From NCBI RefSeq assembly GCF_025398175.1, contig NZ_CP099735.1:186001-250000 (forward strand): a DNA stretch of 64,000 nt, read 5' to 3'. The notes below the pieces were generated by a model that ran no database searches, was not told where the DNA came from, and worked only from the letters and a program-made list of their open reading frames with translations. Of the stretch, positions 26,550 through 37,636 are shown piece after piece (within the stretch, counting starts at the first letter, position 1; the number at the start of each line of letters is the position of its first letter). A program made the position numbers and the translations under genes. The DNA is from Photobacterium sp. TY1-4 (GTDB taxonomy: Bacteria > Pseudomonadota > Gammaproteobacteria > Enterobacterales > Vibrionaceae).

Positions 26550-27227
26550 CTACAGCGCCCATTTGAATGCCTGGTGAAACTGAGCCTTGCCGTTACTGCC
26601 TATCAGCTGGCCGTGGGAAAGGATAATACGGTCAAAGGGCCAGGTCAGCACTTCCTGTAAGGACTGACGTAAGCGGGTTTTGTCTTTGAAAGTGATTCGC
26701 AAGTACAGCGGCATTGCCGGAGACTTAAAGCAGCCGTTCAGCAGTCCCAGCCCGATGGCGAGCGGGTGGGTTGAATTGCCGAGCCAGGCGAGGGTATCGC
26801 CGACAATCAGGGTTTGGGATTGCGGATCGCAAAACAGCACTTCTTCCATTTTATCGCTGCCGCGCAACAGGGTTTGATACAACTGATGGCGCCATAGCTC
26901 TGGTGTGGATGCACCCAGGGCATCATCGAAGACTAAATCTGTGCGTTTGTTTTGCAACCCGGGCGGCGCGAAAAAATAGGCGTTCGGGTAAGCCAGCCAC
27001 CACTCCGACAGAAACAAATGATGGTTCATATTGGGGCTGACAATCGCATGGACCTGCCCAAGTTTGGATAACTCCAACTGAAGCTTGGTGGTCAGCTGCA
27101 CCGGGGAGTGGATAAAGAGTTTGTTGTCGTTTAGCCGGATCACGGTCATTCGGGCACCAACAGGAATGCCGTTCACTTTGAACGGCATATCCTGGTACCA
27201 GATCCGGTTGGTGCTCCATTCGTTCAT
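26550..27227 (-). CDS. DUF4336 metallo-beta-lactamase-like protein
   Basis: A 225-residue soluble protein. The order of elements resembles the metallo-beta-lactamase fold in a degenerate form: VSPNMNHHLFLSEWWLAYPN near 62-81, a CDPQSQTLIVGDTL strand near 130-146 and a C-terminal ILSHGQLI near 200. It corresponds to the DUF4336 group. Metal binding may be kept by the His residues (NMNHH, SHG). It follows malT by 53 bp on the same strand and may be transcribed with it; function unknown. Confidence 0.75.
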   Translation of the reverse strand: MNEWSTNRIWYQDMPFKVNGIPVGARMTVIRLNDNKLFIHSPVQLTTKLQLELSKLGQVHAIVSPNMNHHLFLSEWWLAYPNAYFFAPPGLQNKRTDLVFDDALGASTPELWRHQLYQTLLRGSDKMEEVLFCDPQSQTLIVGDTLAWLGNSTHPLAIGLGLLNGCFKSPAMPLYLRITFKDKTRLRQSLQEVLTWPFDRIILSHGQLIGSNGKAQFHQAFKWAL

Positions 27228-27280
27228 CGGTCATCCTTAACCTGTTCCAACGTCTGATCGGTCGACTTGTTCTTGTGCGA

Positions 27281-29989
27281 TCAGAACCCCATTAGTTTCA
27301 ACAGATTTTCCGCTGTCTCGATCGCCTGCTGGCGATTGGCAATGTTCAGTTTCTGATAGAGGTTTCGGATATGAGTTTTGATCGTTGTCGAGGCAACATC
27401 AAGCTCAGACGCAATTTGCTCGTTACTATAACCAGTGTAGATCAGTCCCAGGACCTGCCATTCCCGTTGCGTCAGCGGACTGGTCCGGATCAGCTCCGGA
27501 ACATCCGGCAGGTTCAGTAGTTTCTCGACGAAATTCTCGTCGAAATGGACTGAGCGGTTGCGCTCTTTGCTGGTCATTTCTCGCAGGAGCTGACGGGCCC
27601 GATGCAATTCCAGTTCACTCAGACGTTTACTGTCGACTAGCTCTTGCAACAAGTCACTGATCTCCCCACCGTCACATAAAAAGATCCCGACCATGCCGGT
27701 ACTGTTGGTCAGGACCAGGGCTTCATGCAGATGGGCCAGGGCCTGTGCCCGGTCATTCTGACGCTTGCTCAGGACGGCCTGCACCACCAGGTTGCGGTTC
27801 TTGTCTGTGATCAGATTATGCTTATCACAGCTGTCCAGCAACATGTCGAGGATCCGCTGTGCGCGCTCCAGTTCACCGACATTCACGCAAGCGCGGGCGA
27901 TGTTGCGCCATTGCAATTGCTGGAAGTGGTTACAAGCGGCTTCCGGCTCTTCGGCGTTCTCCAGCCAGGACTGGATGCTGTCGATATCGCTTTTCAGCTG
28001 CCAGTAGAACAGGTTGGCCAGATCGGTATTGGCACGCCAGTCGATGTGGTACACCGAGCGATCCATCATGCTGTTACATAAGTCCAGATACCGAGCGGCT
28101 TTGTCCTGCTCGCCACGGGTAACGGCAATTCGGGCCAGCATCGAATAGGCGTGAAGTGATTTGGTTTCATCAAACGGCGCCAGCACTTCCAGGCTCTTCT
28201 GGGCGGCTTCCTCAGCCTCGTCAAGTCGGTTCCAGCACCACAGAATTTGTGCTCGTAAGCGGAGCAGGAATTCATGCAGCGGCACTTGCTGCAGGTGCTG
28301 CTCTTTCACCAGTTTGAATGCCTGATCCAACAGTTCAAAGGCGGACTGGACAAAGCCCTGAGCCAGCAGAATTTCACTCTGCTGCAGAATCGCCCACAGT
28401 GCCTGGTGGTAGACATGATACTGACGGGCCATCTTTTCGGTCTGCTGCATCATCGGCAGGGCACGACTGAGGTTACCGAGGCAATGATGCACTTCGCCAA
28501 CCACGGAGGTCGCGACAATCCGGCTGCGGTAGGTGGTGGACGGCAGCTGACCGAGGGCTTGCTCGGAGAGCACCAGCGCATCTTCCGGTTTGCTCTGGTT
28601 GATGGCCACCTGGGCACGCAGGGCGTTGAACTCGCCTTGCAGGGCCTCGTCGAGTACCACATTGTGTTTTTGCATCTGGGCTTCGGCTTCGGCAATCAAT
28701 TCACCGACATCATTGTAACGGTGCTGGCTCTGCATCAGCCACAGGCGCAGCAGGGCAAGGCGTGGGGTGCTGAACACTTGCTCCCGGTCGAGCAGGGCAA
28801 TGCTGTCTTCGAGGAGATTCAGCTCGCCATGGTGGAACATCTCCCAGCCAAACTCCGTCAGAATATGCACACTGAGCTCTTTATCTTCGATTTTCAGCGC
28901 ATGGAGCAGAGCTTGCTGGGGAGAGTTCTGTTTCAGCCAGGCTTTTGCCGCCAGGGAATGCAGCTCGGCGCGCTGCTGCGGAATTTGCGAGTAGCGTTGG
29001 TGGCGCAAGAACTCGGCAAACAGGTTGTGGAAGCGGTACCAGTTGTTATCGCCTTCCAGCGTATTGAGGAACAGGCCGAAGCGATTGAGGGATTCCAGCA
29101 TCGCCAGGGCGTCGGTGCGGCCGGTCAGCTCTTGGACCAGTTCCGCATTGAACATATCCAGCACGGAGCATTGCAGCAGGAATTGCTGGGTTTCCCGATC
29201 CAGCTGATCAAAGACTTCTTCGGCCAGGTAATCCCACAGGTGGCCGCGATTAAAGCTGGCCATGGACACCGCTGATTCCACCAGGTTGTTCGGTTTTTGC
29301 TGGGCATGGAGCGCAATCAGCTGCAAGGCTGACGGCCAGCCTTCGACTTGCTCGCGCAGGGTGGTCAGTACATCGGACTCCACGCTGGTGGTTACCCGCT
29401 TGTCAAAAAAGCGCCGGGTTTCTTCTTCATCAAACGCCAGCAGGTGGTTATCCACCTCTATGAGCTGATCGCGTACCCGTAAGTTTGCTGTGCCCAGCGG
29501 TGGCAGGGTCCGGCTGGTCACCACTAAAGTCAGATTGTCCGGCATGCTTTTCAGGAAGAAGCGCATGCCGTCATGAATATCATCATTGTTGATGACGTGA
29601 TAGTCATCGAGGACCAGATAGGTTTGTTGGTGGTATTCGCCGAGTTCGCCGAAAAGTTCGCTGAACAGGGTCGAAAGGCAGGCAAACTGGCGGCGTTCGG
29701 CCATCGCCTGGGTTTTCAGGCAGGCATTGCCGGTTGCTTTGTTGATGGCCTGAAGCAGGTAATTGGCGAACCGGAAGGTCTCGTTGTCGTTTTCATCGAT
29801 ACTGAACCAACCGGTGTGCGAATGTTCATTCAGCCATTGGGCCGCCATGGTCGTTTTACCGTAGCCGGCCGGAGAGCGAAATAACACAAGACGATAAAAA
29901 GGTGCCTGTTCAAGGGTTTCCAGCAAACGAGGACGCAAAATCGCATTATGAAGGCGTGCCGGACGGGTGAGTTTCGAAGGTATCCACAT
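27281..29989 (-). CDS. malT: Maltose regulon activator MalT
   Basis: A 902-residue LuxR-type STAND ATPase activator of the maltose regulon (E. coli 901 aa). The N-terminal NTPase has Walker [11 protein letters not shown] near 39-48 and Walker B-like YLVLDDYH near 125-132. A TPR-like array forms the middle, with a sensor/linker region. The C-terminal LuxR HTH (about 830-895) has [20 protein letters not shown] followed by [15 protein letters not shown]. It binds maltotriose and ATP, then activates promoters with MalT boxes. It is divergent from malP; a CRP-like site lies between them, fitting catabolite control of malT. Confidence 0.96.
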   Translation of the reverse strand: MWIPSKLTRPARLHNAILRPRLLETLEQAPFYRLVLFRSPAGYGKTTMAAQWLNEHSHTGWFSIDENDNETFRFANYLLQAINKATGNACLKTQAMAERRQFACLSTLFSELFGELGEYHQQTYLVLDDYHVINNDDIHDGMRFFLKSMPDNLTLVVTSRTLPPLGTANLRVRDQLIEVDNHLLAFDEEETRRFFDKRVTTSVESDVLTTLREQVEGWPSALQLIALHAQQKPNNLVESAVSMASFNRGHLWDYLAEEVFDQLDRETQQFLLQCSVLDMFNAELVQELTGRTDALAMLESLNRFGLFLNTLEGDNNWYRFHNLFAEFLRHQRYSQIPQQRAELHSLAAKAWLKQNSPQQALLHALKIEDKELSVHILTEFGWEMFHHGELNLLEDSIALLDREQVFSTPRLALLRLWLMQSQHRYNDVGELIAEAEAQMQKHNVVLDEALQGEFNALRAQVAINQSKPEDALVLSEQALGQLPSTTYRSRIVATSVVGEVHHCLGNLSRALPMMQQTEKMARQYHVYHQALWAILQQSEILLAQGFVQSAFELLDQAFKLVKEQHLQQVPLHEFLLRLRAQILWCWNRLDEAEEAAQKSLEVLAPFDETKSLHAYSMLARIAVTRGEQDKAARYLDLCNSMMDRSVYHIDWRANTDLANLFYWQLKSDIDSIQSWLENAEEPEAACNHFQQLQWRNIARACVNVGELERAQRILDMLLDSCDKHNLITDKNRNLVVQAVLSKRQNDRAQALAHLHEALVLTNSTGMVGIFLCDGGEISDLLQELVDSKRLSELELHRARQLLREMTSKERNRSVHFDENFVEKLLNLPDVPELIRTSPLTQREWQVLGLIYTGYSNEQIASELDVASTTIKTHIRNLYQKLNIANRQQAIETAENLLKLMGF

Positions 29990-30153
29990 AGTCTTGTTGT
30001 CTTTGTAAGGTTTCAGGAATGAGCAATCGTAATTCGGGCTTTTTGGTTCTTTTTATTGTGATATCAGCCAACTTATTAAAATTTGATCTACGCCATAACT
30101 TTACCCGGCTTCATGTTTAATTCAGCAATTGTATGCCCTCTCATCCCTAAAAT

Positions 30154-30169
30154 TATGAGAGCTATCACA
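30154..30169. promoter_or_regulatory. CRP-like site in malT-malP region
   Basis: TATGA-gagcta-TCACA matches the CRP core TGTGA-N6-TCACA in 9 of 10 positions and has AT-rich flanks. It lies about 165 bp upstream of the malT start and could control malT and malP. Confidence 0.6.
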
Positions 30170-30312
30170 TATATTGAATATTTCACCAAAGATTAAGACC
30201 GCAGTTGCGCATCTGATTTAAGCTGGGTTTGTGAATCATGTTGCATTTGGTTTTCTTCGGCAGTCGCCCTCCGCCTCGAAACTTTGCAGAACGTCACAGA
30301 AAGGGAGGGTTC

Positions 30313-30367
30313 GGATGAACTACGCCCCTGCCACTCCTCCCTCATCCTCCGTTTTGCGGGAGGATGT
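30313..30367. promoter_or_regulatory. MalT box cluster upstream of malP
   Basis: Core MalT motifs (GGATGA/GGAGGA) occur at 30313-30318 (+), 30335-30340 (-), 30342-30347 (-, in context GAGGATGAGG) and 30362-30367 (+). Another near-match (AGGGATGAGA, -) covers about 30139-30148, close to the malT side. This clustering, with both orientations, is the arrangement known for MalT-activated promoters. The rest of the 442-bp gap (29990-30431) shows no gene. Confidence 0.75.
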
Positions 30368-30431
30368 TTTTAGGGGGGAACGAAGGCAACATGGACATCA
30401 GTTGGAAATCATCCTAGAGCGAGATTGAGCC

Positions 30432-32891
30432 ATGTCTATGAATGGTCAGACAAAACAATTCGATAAGGCAGCATTCAAAGCAGCTGTCGAGAAACACCTT
30501 TCCACCACCTATGCCCATACTGCCGAGACAGCAACAACGCGGAGCTGGTACCTGGCGATGGGCCGTGCCTTGGCAGAAATCAGTACCAGCAGTCTGCTGG
30601 CGACGGAACAGAAGTTGGCCGCAGAAAATGCCCGCAGCGTGAACTACCTGTCGCTTGAATTTCTGATCGGCCGCCTGACCGGGAACAACCTGATCAGCAT
30701 GGGTTTGTATGAGAACGTTGCTGAGGCAATGGAAGAGCTGGGTCAGAACCTGACGGATCTGCTGGAAGAAGAGCGCGATCCGGCGTTGGGTAATGGTGGT
30801 TTGGGACGCCTGGCGGCTTGTTTCATGGACTCACTGGCTGCTCAGGAATTTCCGGCAGTGGGTTACGGCCTGCACTACGAGTATGGCTTGTTCCGGCAGT
30901 CGTTTGTCGATGGTCGCCAGATGGAAGCCCCGGATGCGTGGCGTGGTCTCGAAGGCTACCCGTGGGAAGTACTGCGTCCTGAATTGTCGCAAACCGTGAG
31001 CCTGTACGGTCATGTAGAGACTTACACGGACGAGCAAGGCAATGCTTGCCGTCGCTGGGTACCGGGGATGACGGTTGAGGGTGTGGCCTGGGATCTGCCG
31101 ATTGTTGGTTACGACAATCAGAGTGTTTACCCACTGCGTTTGTGGGAATGCCGTTCCAATGCACCGTTTAACCTGGCGCGTTTCAATGACGGTGACTATG
31201 TGGGTGCTCAATATCCTGCACTGGAAGCCGGGAACGTCACCAAAGTGCTGTATCCGAACGACAATCACGACCAGGGTAAAGCGCTGCGCCTGATGCAGCA
31301 GTATTTCCACTGCGCCTGTTCGGTAGCGGATATCCTTCGCCGTCATATCGGGGCAGGGAACACCATTGAAGATCTGGCCAAGCTGGAAACCATTCAGCTG
31401 AACGATACCCACCCGACGATCGCGATCCCGGAACTGATGCGTATTTTGATCGATGAATACAAGCTGGGTTGGGATGCGGCGTGGGCGATTTCCTCGAAGA
31501 CGTTTGCCTATACGAACCATACCCTGCTGCCGGAAGCACTGGAGACCTGGAGCGAGTCGCTGATCGCTGAGATGCTGCCACGTCACATGGAAATCATCTT
31601 CGAAATCAACCATCGTTTCATGAAGCTGGTCGAGCAAACCTGGCCGGGTAACAATGAAGTCAAGCGCAAGCTGTCGATTATTCAGGAAGGCCCGCAGCGC
31701 ATGGTGCGTATGGCGAACCTGTGTGTGGTCAGCACCTATGCCGTGAACGGCGTCGCAGCGCTGCACTCTGATCTGGTGAAACGCGATCTGTTCCCTGAGT
31801 TCAACGAACTGTTTCCGGGCCGCCTGACCAACGTCACCAACGGTGTCACACCGCGTCGCTGGATTAAATACTGTAACCCGGGCCTGTCTGCGCTGATCAG
31901 CGAGAAAGTGGGTGAGGACTGGCCGTTGAAGCTGGAGAAAGTGGCTGGTCTAGAGAAGTTTGCTGACGATGAAGCGTTCCAGAAACGTTACATGGCCGTG
32001 AAGAAAGAGAACAAGCAGCGCCTGGCCGACTGGGTGAAAGAGAACATGGATATCGACCTCGATACCAATGCGATCTTTGATATCCAAATCAAGCGTCTGC
32101 ATGAATACAAGCGTCAGCACCTGAACCTGCTGCACATTCTGTCGCTGTATCACCGCCTGATCAACGATCCGACGTTTGACATGCACCCGCGCGTGTTCTT
32201 CTTCGGTGCCAAGGCAGCGCCGGGCTACGCGCTGGCAAAAGACATCATCTTTGCCATTAATCAAGTGGCAGAGAAGGTGAATCATGACCCGCGTCTGAAG
32301 GGCAAACTGAAAGTCGTCTTTATCCCGGATTACCGCGTCAGCCTGGCAGAAATCCTGTTCCCGGCAGCCGATGTCTCCGAGCAGATTTCCACCGCCGGTA
32401 AAGAAGCATCCGGTACCGGGAACATGAAGTTCGCGATGAATGGTGCTCTGACTATCGGCACCATGGACGGTGCGAACGTTGAAATGCGTGAAGAAGTCGG
32501 TGACGACAATATCTTTATCTTCGGCCTGTTGGTCGACGAGGTACAAAAACTAAAACAAGAGGGCTACGACCCTTACCGCTACTACCATGCAGATAGCCTG
32601 CTTCGTGCGGCGCTGGATGTCTTGGAGACCGATGAGTTCACCCCTGGGTATCCGGGCCAGCTGGCTGCGATTCGCCAGAATCTGCTGGAGGGTGGCGACC
32701 CTTACCTGGTGCTGGCTGACTTTGCGGATTACGTGAAAACACACGAGAAGATTGATGCGGAGTACCGCGATCAGAAAACGTGGGCACGGAAAGCCATCCT
32801 CAATACAGCCCTGATGAGCAAATTCAGCTCAGACCGGAGTATCCGCGATTATGCGAATAACATCTGGAAACTGGCACCGGTGAGCCGTTAA
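30432..32891 (+). CDS. malP: Maltodextrin phosphorylase
   Basis: An 819-residue glycogen/maltodextrin phosphorylase releasing glucose-1-phosphate from alpha-1,4-glucans. The PLP lysine is K666 in SGTGNMKFAMNG, preceded by STAGKEASG. Other family motifs are EERDPALGNGGLGRLAACFM near 114-133 and NVTNGVTPRRWI near 470. It leads malP-malQ-glgB; the MalT boxes lie directly upstream. An alternative reading as a general glycogen phosphorylase (glgP) cannot be excluded by motif, but the context favours MalP. Confidence 0.93.
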   Translation: MSMNGQTKQFDKAAFKAAVEKHLSTTYAHTAETATTRSWYLAMGRALAEISTSSLLATEQKLAAENARSVNYLSLEFLIGRLTGNNLISMGLYENVAEAMEELGQNLTDLLEEERDPALGNGGLGRLAACFMDSLAAQEFPAVGYGLHYEYGLFRQSFVDGRQMEAPDAWRGLEGYPWEVLRPELSQTVSLYGHVETYTDEQGNACRRWVPGMTVEGVAWDLPIVGYDNQSVYPLRLWECRSNAPFNLARFNDGDYVGAQYPALEAGNVTKVLYPNDNHDQGKALRLMQQYFHCACSVADILRRHIGAGNTIEDLAKLETIQLNDTHPTIAIPELMRILIDEYKLGWDAAWAISSKTFAYTNHTLLPEALETWSESLIAEMLPRHMEIIFEINHRFMKLVEQTWPGNNEVKRKLSIIQEGPQRMVRMANLCVVSTYAVNGVAALHSDLVKRDLFPEFNELFPGRLTNVTNGVTPRRWIKYCNPGLSALISEKVGEDWPLKLEKVAGLEKFADDEAFQKRYMAVKKENKQRLADWVKENMDIDLDTNAIFDIQIKRLHEYKRQHLNLLHILSLYHRLINDPTFDMHPRVFFFGAKAAPGYALAKDIIFAINQVAEKVNHDPRLKGKLKVVFIPDYRVSLAEILFPAADVSEQISTAGKEASGTGNMKFAMNGALTIGTMDGANVEMREEVGDDNIFIFGLLVDEVQKLKQEGYDPYRYYHADSLLRAALDVLETDEFTPGYPGQLAAIRQNLLEGGDPYLVLADFADYVKTHEKIDAEYRDQKTWARKAILNTALMSKFSSDRSIRDYANNIWKLAPVSR

Positions 32892-32944
32892 GCCACCTTG
32901 TGGTGATGACGTCTGAAAAGATATCAGCAATGACCCTAACATCG

Positions 32945-32964
32945 TAGCGGCCGCAAGGCCGCTA
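32945..32964 (+). other. GCAA-tetraloop hairpin before malQ
   Basis: tagcggcc (32945-32952), gcaa, ggccgcta (32957-32964) form a perfect 8-bp stem with a GNRA loop, 12 bases before the malQ start and next to its GGAGAGAACG ribosome binding site. It could stabilise the mRNA 5' of malQ or tune its translation. Confidence 0.6.
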
Positions 32965-32976
32965 TCGGAGAGAACG

Positions 32977-35157
32977 ATGAAAGACGAACAAGTATTAAAA
33001 CAAGTAGCTGACATGGTTGGTATTGCCGATAGTTATGTCAGTGCCTGGGGAGATGAAGCCAAGGTCGACCCTGAAACGATCCGTCGTTTGCTGGCCGCTT
33101 TGGGTTACGACACGAAAAGTGATGAAGCGCTGCTGGAATCCGCCAACAAGAAACTGCGCCCGGATGTGCTGGCGCCGGTGAAGGTGGTTCGCAGTGGTGA
33201 GCCGATGCACATTACGATGCACCTTGGCCTGAGTGCTCGCATCAGCGATTTCAGCTGGCGTCTGGAAACTGAGCAGGGTGAAGTGATGGAAGGCTGGCTG
33301 CAATCTCAGCTGATCAGCGATGATCGCGCCGAGGGCGGCCCGTTGGTCTTTGCCCTGCCAAATGAACTGGCCTGGGGTTATCACAAGCTGGAAGTGTACC
33401 GTAAGCGTCGTAAATCTCCGTTTGAAATGACTTTGATCGTCACCCCTCAGTCTTGTTACAAGCAAGAAGCCTTGCGCAATGACAAGAAACTCTGGGGTAC
33501 CAGCGTTCAGCTGTATTCTATTCGGACCAATCATAACTGGGGCATTGGTGATTTTGGCGACCTGAAACAATTGGTGGCCGATGTTGCCGCGCGCGGCGGG
33601 GATTTTGTCGGCCTGAATCCGATTCATTCGCTGTTCCCGGCCAACCCGGAGGGCGCCAGCCCATACAGCCCGTCATCACGCCGTTGGCTGAACCTGATGT
33701 ATATCGACGTCAGCTCCGTACCGGAATTCGGTCAGAGCGATGAAGCACAGCAGCTGGTCGGCAGTCAGGCATTTCAGCAGCGCCTGACTGAAGCGCGTGA
33801 TGCAAACTGGGTGAACTACAGTGAAGTGTCCTGCCTGAAAATGGCGGTCCTGCCGATGCTGTTTGAGACCTTCTGTGAGCGCCATCTGGCCCAGAAAACG
33901 GCTCGTGCGCAGCAGTTCCTCGATTTCGTTGCGCAGGGCGGAGAGAGCCTGTTGCACCAGGCGGCCTTCGATGCTCTGCATGCACACCTGAAACAGGACG
34001 ATGACAACGTCTGGGGCTGGCCGGTCTTCCCTGAGGCTTATCGTCACTTCGATAACCCGGCGGTCCAGACCTTCATGAAGCAACACGGCAAGGAAGTTCA
34101 GCTGTATATGTACCTGCAGTGGCTTGCCGACACGCAACTGGCTGAGGTCAATGAGCTGGCTGAAGAGAAAGGCATGGTCATCGGTCTGTATCGTGATCTG
34201 GCCGTTGGTGTGTGTGATTCCGGTGCTGAAACCTGGGCGGATCACGGCGCGCTGTGTCAGGACGCCAGTGTTGGTGCGCCACCGGATATCCTGGGGCCGC
34301 TGGGTCAGAACTGGGGCTTGCCGCCTCTAAACCCGGAAGTGCTGAAAGAAACAGCCTACGAGCCGTATGTGCAGTTGCTGCGCGCCAATATGCGCAGTTG
34401 CGGTGCTTTGCGAATTGACCACGTGTTAGGCCTGCTACGCCTGTGGTGGATCCCGAAAGGTGAGGGCGCGAAAAACGGGGCGTACATCTACTACCCGGTC
34501 GACGATATGATGGCGATCCTGGCACTGGAAAGTCACCGTCACCAGTGTACGGTGATCGGAGAAGACCTCGGAACTGTTCCGGATGAGATTGTTGATAAAT
34601 TGGCGACTGCGGGCATCCATTCGTACAAAGTTTTCTTCTTCGAGACCGCGGAAGATGGCGGCTTCTATTCGCCGGCGCATTATCCGCAGCAGTCGATGGC
34701 GGCGCTGTGTACCCATGATATGCCGACCTTGCGTGGGTTCTGGCACTGCGACGATTTGAAAATGGGTCAGGAACTGGGGCTTTACCCGGATGAAGCGCAG
34801 TTGCAAGGCTTGTTCGATGGCCGTGCTGAGAGCAAACAGAAAATCCTTGATAGTTTGGCATGGCATGGTTATCTTCCAGAAGGCGTTGGGCATAATGCTG
34901 CATATGTCCCGATGGACCGCTACTTGAGTGAAGGCATGCAACTTCACCTCGCCGCAGGTGGTAGTGCGCTGCTGAGCTTGCAGCTGGAAGACTGGTTGGA
35001 AATGGATCAGCCGGTGAATATCCCGGGAACCGTGGACGAGTACCCGAACTGGCGTCGGAAGTTGTCAGCCACGTTGGATGATATTTTCACCCGCGAGCAC
35101 ATTATTGACCTGACTCGACGCTTGACCGAAACACGAGCCAAAGCCACCCACCAATAG
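32977..35157 (+). CDS. malQ: 4-alpha-glucanotransferase (amylomaltase)
   Basis: A 726-residue GH77 enzyme that transfers 4-alpha-glucan segments between maltodextrins, making longer substrates for MalP and releasing glucose. Catalytic residues are D481 in LRIDHVLGLLRLWW, E529 in VIGEDLGTVPDE and D581 in THDMPTLRGFW. The N-terminal extension before the barrel is typical of the enterobacterial/vibrio long form. It lies 85 bp after malP and 15 bp before glgB on the same strand, so the three are probably co-transcribed. Confidence 0.95.
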   Translation: MKDEQVLKQVADMVGIADSYVSAWGDEAKVDPETIRRLLAALGYDTKSDEALLESANKKLRPDVLAPVKVVRSGEPMHITMHLGLSARISDFSWRLETEQGEVMEGWLQSQLISDDRAEGGPLVFALPNELAWGYHKLEVYRKRRKSPFEMTLIVTPQSCYKQEALRNDKKLWGTSVQLYSIRTNHNWGIGDFGDLKQLVADVAARGGDFVGLNPIHSLFPANPEGASPYSPSSRRWLNLMYIDVSSVPEFGQSDEAQQLVGSQAFQQRLTEARDANWVNYSEVSCLKMAVLPMLFETFCERHLAQKTARAQQFLDFVAQGGESLLHQAAFDALHAHLKQDDDNVWGWPVFPEAYRHFDNPAVQTFMKQHGKEVQLYMYLQWLADTQLAEVNELAEEKGMVIGLYRDLAVGVCDSGAETWADHGALCQDASVGAPPDILGPLGQNWGLPPLNPEVLKETAYEPYVQLLRANMRSCGALRIDHVLGLLRLWWIPKGEGAKNGAYIYYPVDDMMAILALESHRHQCTVIGEDLGTVPDEIVDKLATAGIHSYKVFFFETAEDGGFYSPAHYPQQSMAALCTHDMPTLRGFWHCDDLKMGQELGLYPDEAQLQGLFDGRAESKQKILDSLAWHGYLPEGVGHNAAYVPMDRYLSEGMQLHLAAGGSALLSLQLEDWLEMDQPVNIPGTVDEYPNWRRKLSATLDDIFTREHIIDLTRRLTETRAKATHQ

Positions 35158-35172
35158 TCAACCAGGAGTGAC

Positions 35173-37362
35173 GTGTTGGACACCATGACAGTGACCCGCA
35201 AGAATAAGGAATACATGCAGCTCGAAAGAGCTGCATTTTCAGACCCGTTCTCTTTCTTAGGCCCGCAATACCAATCAGATGACCTCGCACTTCGGGTTTG
35301 GATCCCCGGGGCAGACAGTGTGGTTGCCGTCACTGCGGACGGTGAGCGATTCCCGATGATCCGCGAAGCAGACAGCGGATTTGCCTTGACGGATGAAGTG
35401 GATTTCACCACCGCCTTGTATCAGCTGGAGATCTGCTGGCCGGACAGTCGCCAGACGATTTATGACCCGTATCAGTTCCATCATCTGCTGCCAGCAGGTG
35501 AAGCTCTGACGACGCCTTCGCTGATGCATAGCGAGATGGGCGCGCAGTTGGTCACCCTCAACCGGGGCGGCCAGCCGGTTACCGGGGTCCGCTTCCTGTT
35601 GTTTGCGCCCAACGCTTCCGCGGTGAGTGTTGTGGGTCACTTTAATGGCTGGGATGGCCGTCGTCATCCGTTGCAAAAGCTGGATCAGGGTTTGTGGGGG
35701 CTGTTTATCCCGGGCCTGTCGGAAGGCGAACTGTATAAGTTCGAGCTCAAAGACAGTCAGGGCAAAGGGCTGCCGCACAAGGCCGACCCTTGGGGCTATC
35801 ATGGTGAGCAATACCCGTCTTTTGCCTCTGTTGTTTATGATCAGTCCCGTTATCAATGGCGTGATCAGTCATGGCAATCCCGCCCGGTCACAGCCAAACA
35901 CCAGCAAGCGCTGTCATTTTATGAATTGCATGCGGGCTCCTGGCGTACCAAAGAGAATGGCGATTTCCTCAATTACCGCGAACTGGCCGATGAGCTGATC
36001 CCGTATCTGACGGACATGGGCTACACCCATGTGGAGCTGATGCCGATTTCCGAGCACCCGTTCTATGGATCCTGGGGCTATCAACCGATTGGTTTATTTG
36101 CGCCGACCAGCCGGTATGGCTCGCCGGATGACTTCAAATATTTTGTCGATCAGTGCCATCAGGCCGGGATTGGGGTGGTGCTGGACTGGGTGCCGGCGCA
36201 TTTCCCATCAGACGATCATGGCCTGGCGAACTTTGATGGCACAGCCTTGTTTAATGACCCGGATCCGCGTCGTGGTTGGCATCAGGACTGGCAAAGTTAT
36301 ATCTATGATTACGGCCGCGAGCATGTCCGTCGTTTCCTGGTCTCGAACGCTTTGTTCTGGTTTGAGCATTATCACATCGACGGTTTGCGGGTGGATGCGG
36401 TTGCCTCCATGCTCTATCTGGATTATTCCCGAGAGCACGACCAGTGGCTCCCGAATCACGAAGGCGGCAACGTCAATTTTGATGCCGTCAGTCTGTTGCG
36501 CTGGATGAATGAGGAAGTGTACCGTCTGTATCCGAATGCCATGACCATTGCCGAAGAATCGACGGCTTATCCCGGCGTCTCCAAGCCCACCGATCAGGGG
36601 GGATTGGGTTTCGGTTTTAAGTGGAATATGGGGTGGATGCACGACAGTCTCTCCTATATGAAAGAAGAGCCGGTGCATCGTAAGTATCACCACAATACGA
36701 TCACCTTCCCGATGGTGTATGCCTTCAGCGAAAACTATGTATTGTCGCTCTCTCATGATGAAGTGGTGTACGGCAAAGGATCGCTGCTCAATAAAATGCC
36801 GGGTGATGAATGGCAGCAAACCGCCAACCTGCGTGCGTTTATGGGCTATATGTACGGCCAGCCGGGCAAGAAGTTGAACTTTATGGGTGCTGAAATTGCG
36901 CAAAGCGCTGAGTGGGCCCATGAAGGTCAGCTGGAGTGGCACTGGTTGCAGTATCCGCGCCATCACGGGATGCAGGCACTCGTTCGCGACTTGAACCATT
37001 TATACACCCAAACTCCGGCACTATACGAGCAAGATTGTGCCCCATCCGGGTTTGAGTGGCGCGTTCAGGATGACGCGGAGCAAAGTGTTTTGGTGCATGA
37101 GCGCTTTGCCCAGAACGGAGACAAAGTCCTGGTGGTGACGAACTTTACGCCGGTTCCACGGCAGGGCTATACCCTGGGTGTTCCGGTGGAAGGGGAATAT
37201 GAGTTGCTGCTGAACACCGATGATTCGCTGTATTGGGGGAGTCAGGCGTCGGTGACGGCGAATGCCAAAACCAGCCCAATCCCGTGCCATGGACTACCTT
37301 ATTCGATGTCGATTGATTTGCCGCCGCTGGCGACCCTGTTCTTTGCGTTCAAGGCAAAGTAG
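35173..37362 (+). CDS. glgB: 1,4-alpha-glucan branching enzyme
   Basis: A 729-residue GH13 enzyme (E. coli 728 aa) that makes alpha-1,6 branches in glycogen. N-terminal CBM48-type domains (about 30-225) precede the barrel. The nucleophile is D408 in [10 protein letters not shown], the acid/base E461 in MTIAEESTA, with [10 protein letters not shown] carrying further subsite residues. The GTG start at 35173 is used because AGGAG lies 4 bases upstream; ATG 35185 is 17 bases away. No glgC, glgA or glgX is adjacent; the gene sits as the third gene of the malPQ unit and ends at a terminator. Confidence 0.94.
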   Translation: MLDTMTVTRKNKEYMQLERAAFSDPFSFLGPQYQSDDLALRVWIPGADSVVAVTADGERFPMIREADSGFALTDEVDFTTALYQLEICWPDSRQTIYDPYQFHHLLPAGEALTTPSLMHSEMGAQLVTLNRGGQPVTGVRFLLFAPNASAVSVVGHFNGWDGRRHPLQKLDQGLWGLFIPGLSEGELYKFELKDSQGKGLPHKADPWGYHGEQYPSFASVVYDQSRYQWRDQSWQSRPVTAKHQQALSFYELHAGSWRTKENGDFLNYRELADELIPYLTDMGYTHVELMPISEHPFYGSWGYQPIGLFAPTSRYGSPDDFKYFVDQCHQAGIGVVLDWVPAHFPSDDHGLANFDGTALFNDPDPRRGWHQDWQSYIYDYGREHVRRFLVSNALFWFEHYHIDGLRVDAVASMLYLDYSREHDQWLPNHEGGNVNFDAVSLLRWMNEEVYRLYPNAMTIAEESTAYPGVSKPTDQGGLGFGFKWNMGWMHDSLSYMKEEPVHRKYHHNTITFPMVYAFSENYVLSLSHDEVVYGKGSLLNKMPGDEWQQTANLRAFMGYMYGQPGKKLNFMGAEIAQSAEWAHEGQLEWHWLQYPRHHGMQALVRDLNHLYTQTPALYEQDCAPSGFEWRVQDDAEQSVLVHERFAQNGDKVLVVTNFTPVPRQGYTLGVPVEGEYELLLNTDDSLYWGSQASVTANAKTSPIPCHGLPYSMSIDLPPLATLFFAFKAK

Positions 37363-37404
37363 GTCAATATGTCCATCAGTGAATAGAATTGATAAAAACT
37401 CTTC

Positions 37405-37437
37405 AAGCCCGTGATCGTTATCGCGGGCTTTGTCGTT
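37405..37437 (+). terminator. Terminator of malP-malQ-glgB
   Basis: aagcccgtgat (37405-37415), cgtt loop, atcgcgggctt (37420-37430) form an 11-bp stem (one G-T pair), followed by a T-rich stretch. Confidence 0.8.
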
Positions 37438-37636
37438 TTATAGGCCGGAAAATACGTGTAACCTAGGTCTGTTCGTTTTTTGTACTTAATGTGTTATTTT
37501 TTTGACTTTATATGTCAAATTTATCTCACATCAAAGTATTGCTGTGGAATGAATGTCATAATCATCGCGCAATAATGTTTCAGAAAAGTTACCTTCAATA
37601 CTTCGTACGACAAAAATAAAACGACAAGAGATAAGA

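Noticed and set aside
28274..29275. 333-residue plus-strand open frame opposite malT
   Set aside because: It lies entirely within malT, whose ATPase and LuxR motifs are convincing, and has no recognisable features.
30231..30428. Short 65-residue frame in the malP promoter region
   Set aside because: It covers the MalT boxes and lacks a ribosome binding site and any known pattern.
30831..31766. 311-residue minus-strand open frame opposite malP
   Set aside because: Antisense to the conserved phosphorylase; no ribosome binding site or domain pattern.
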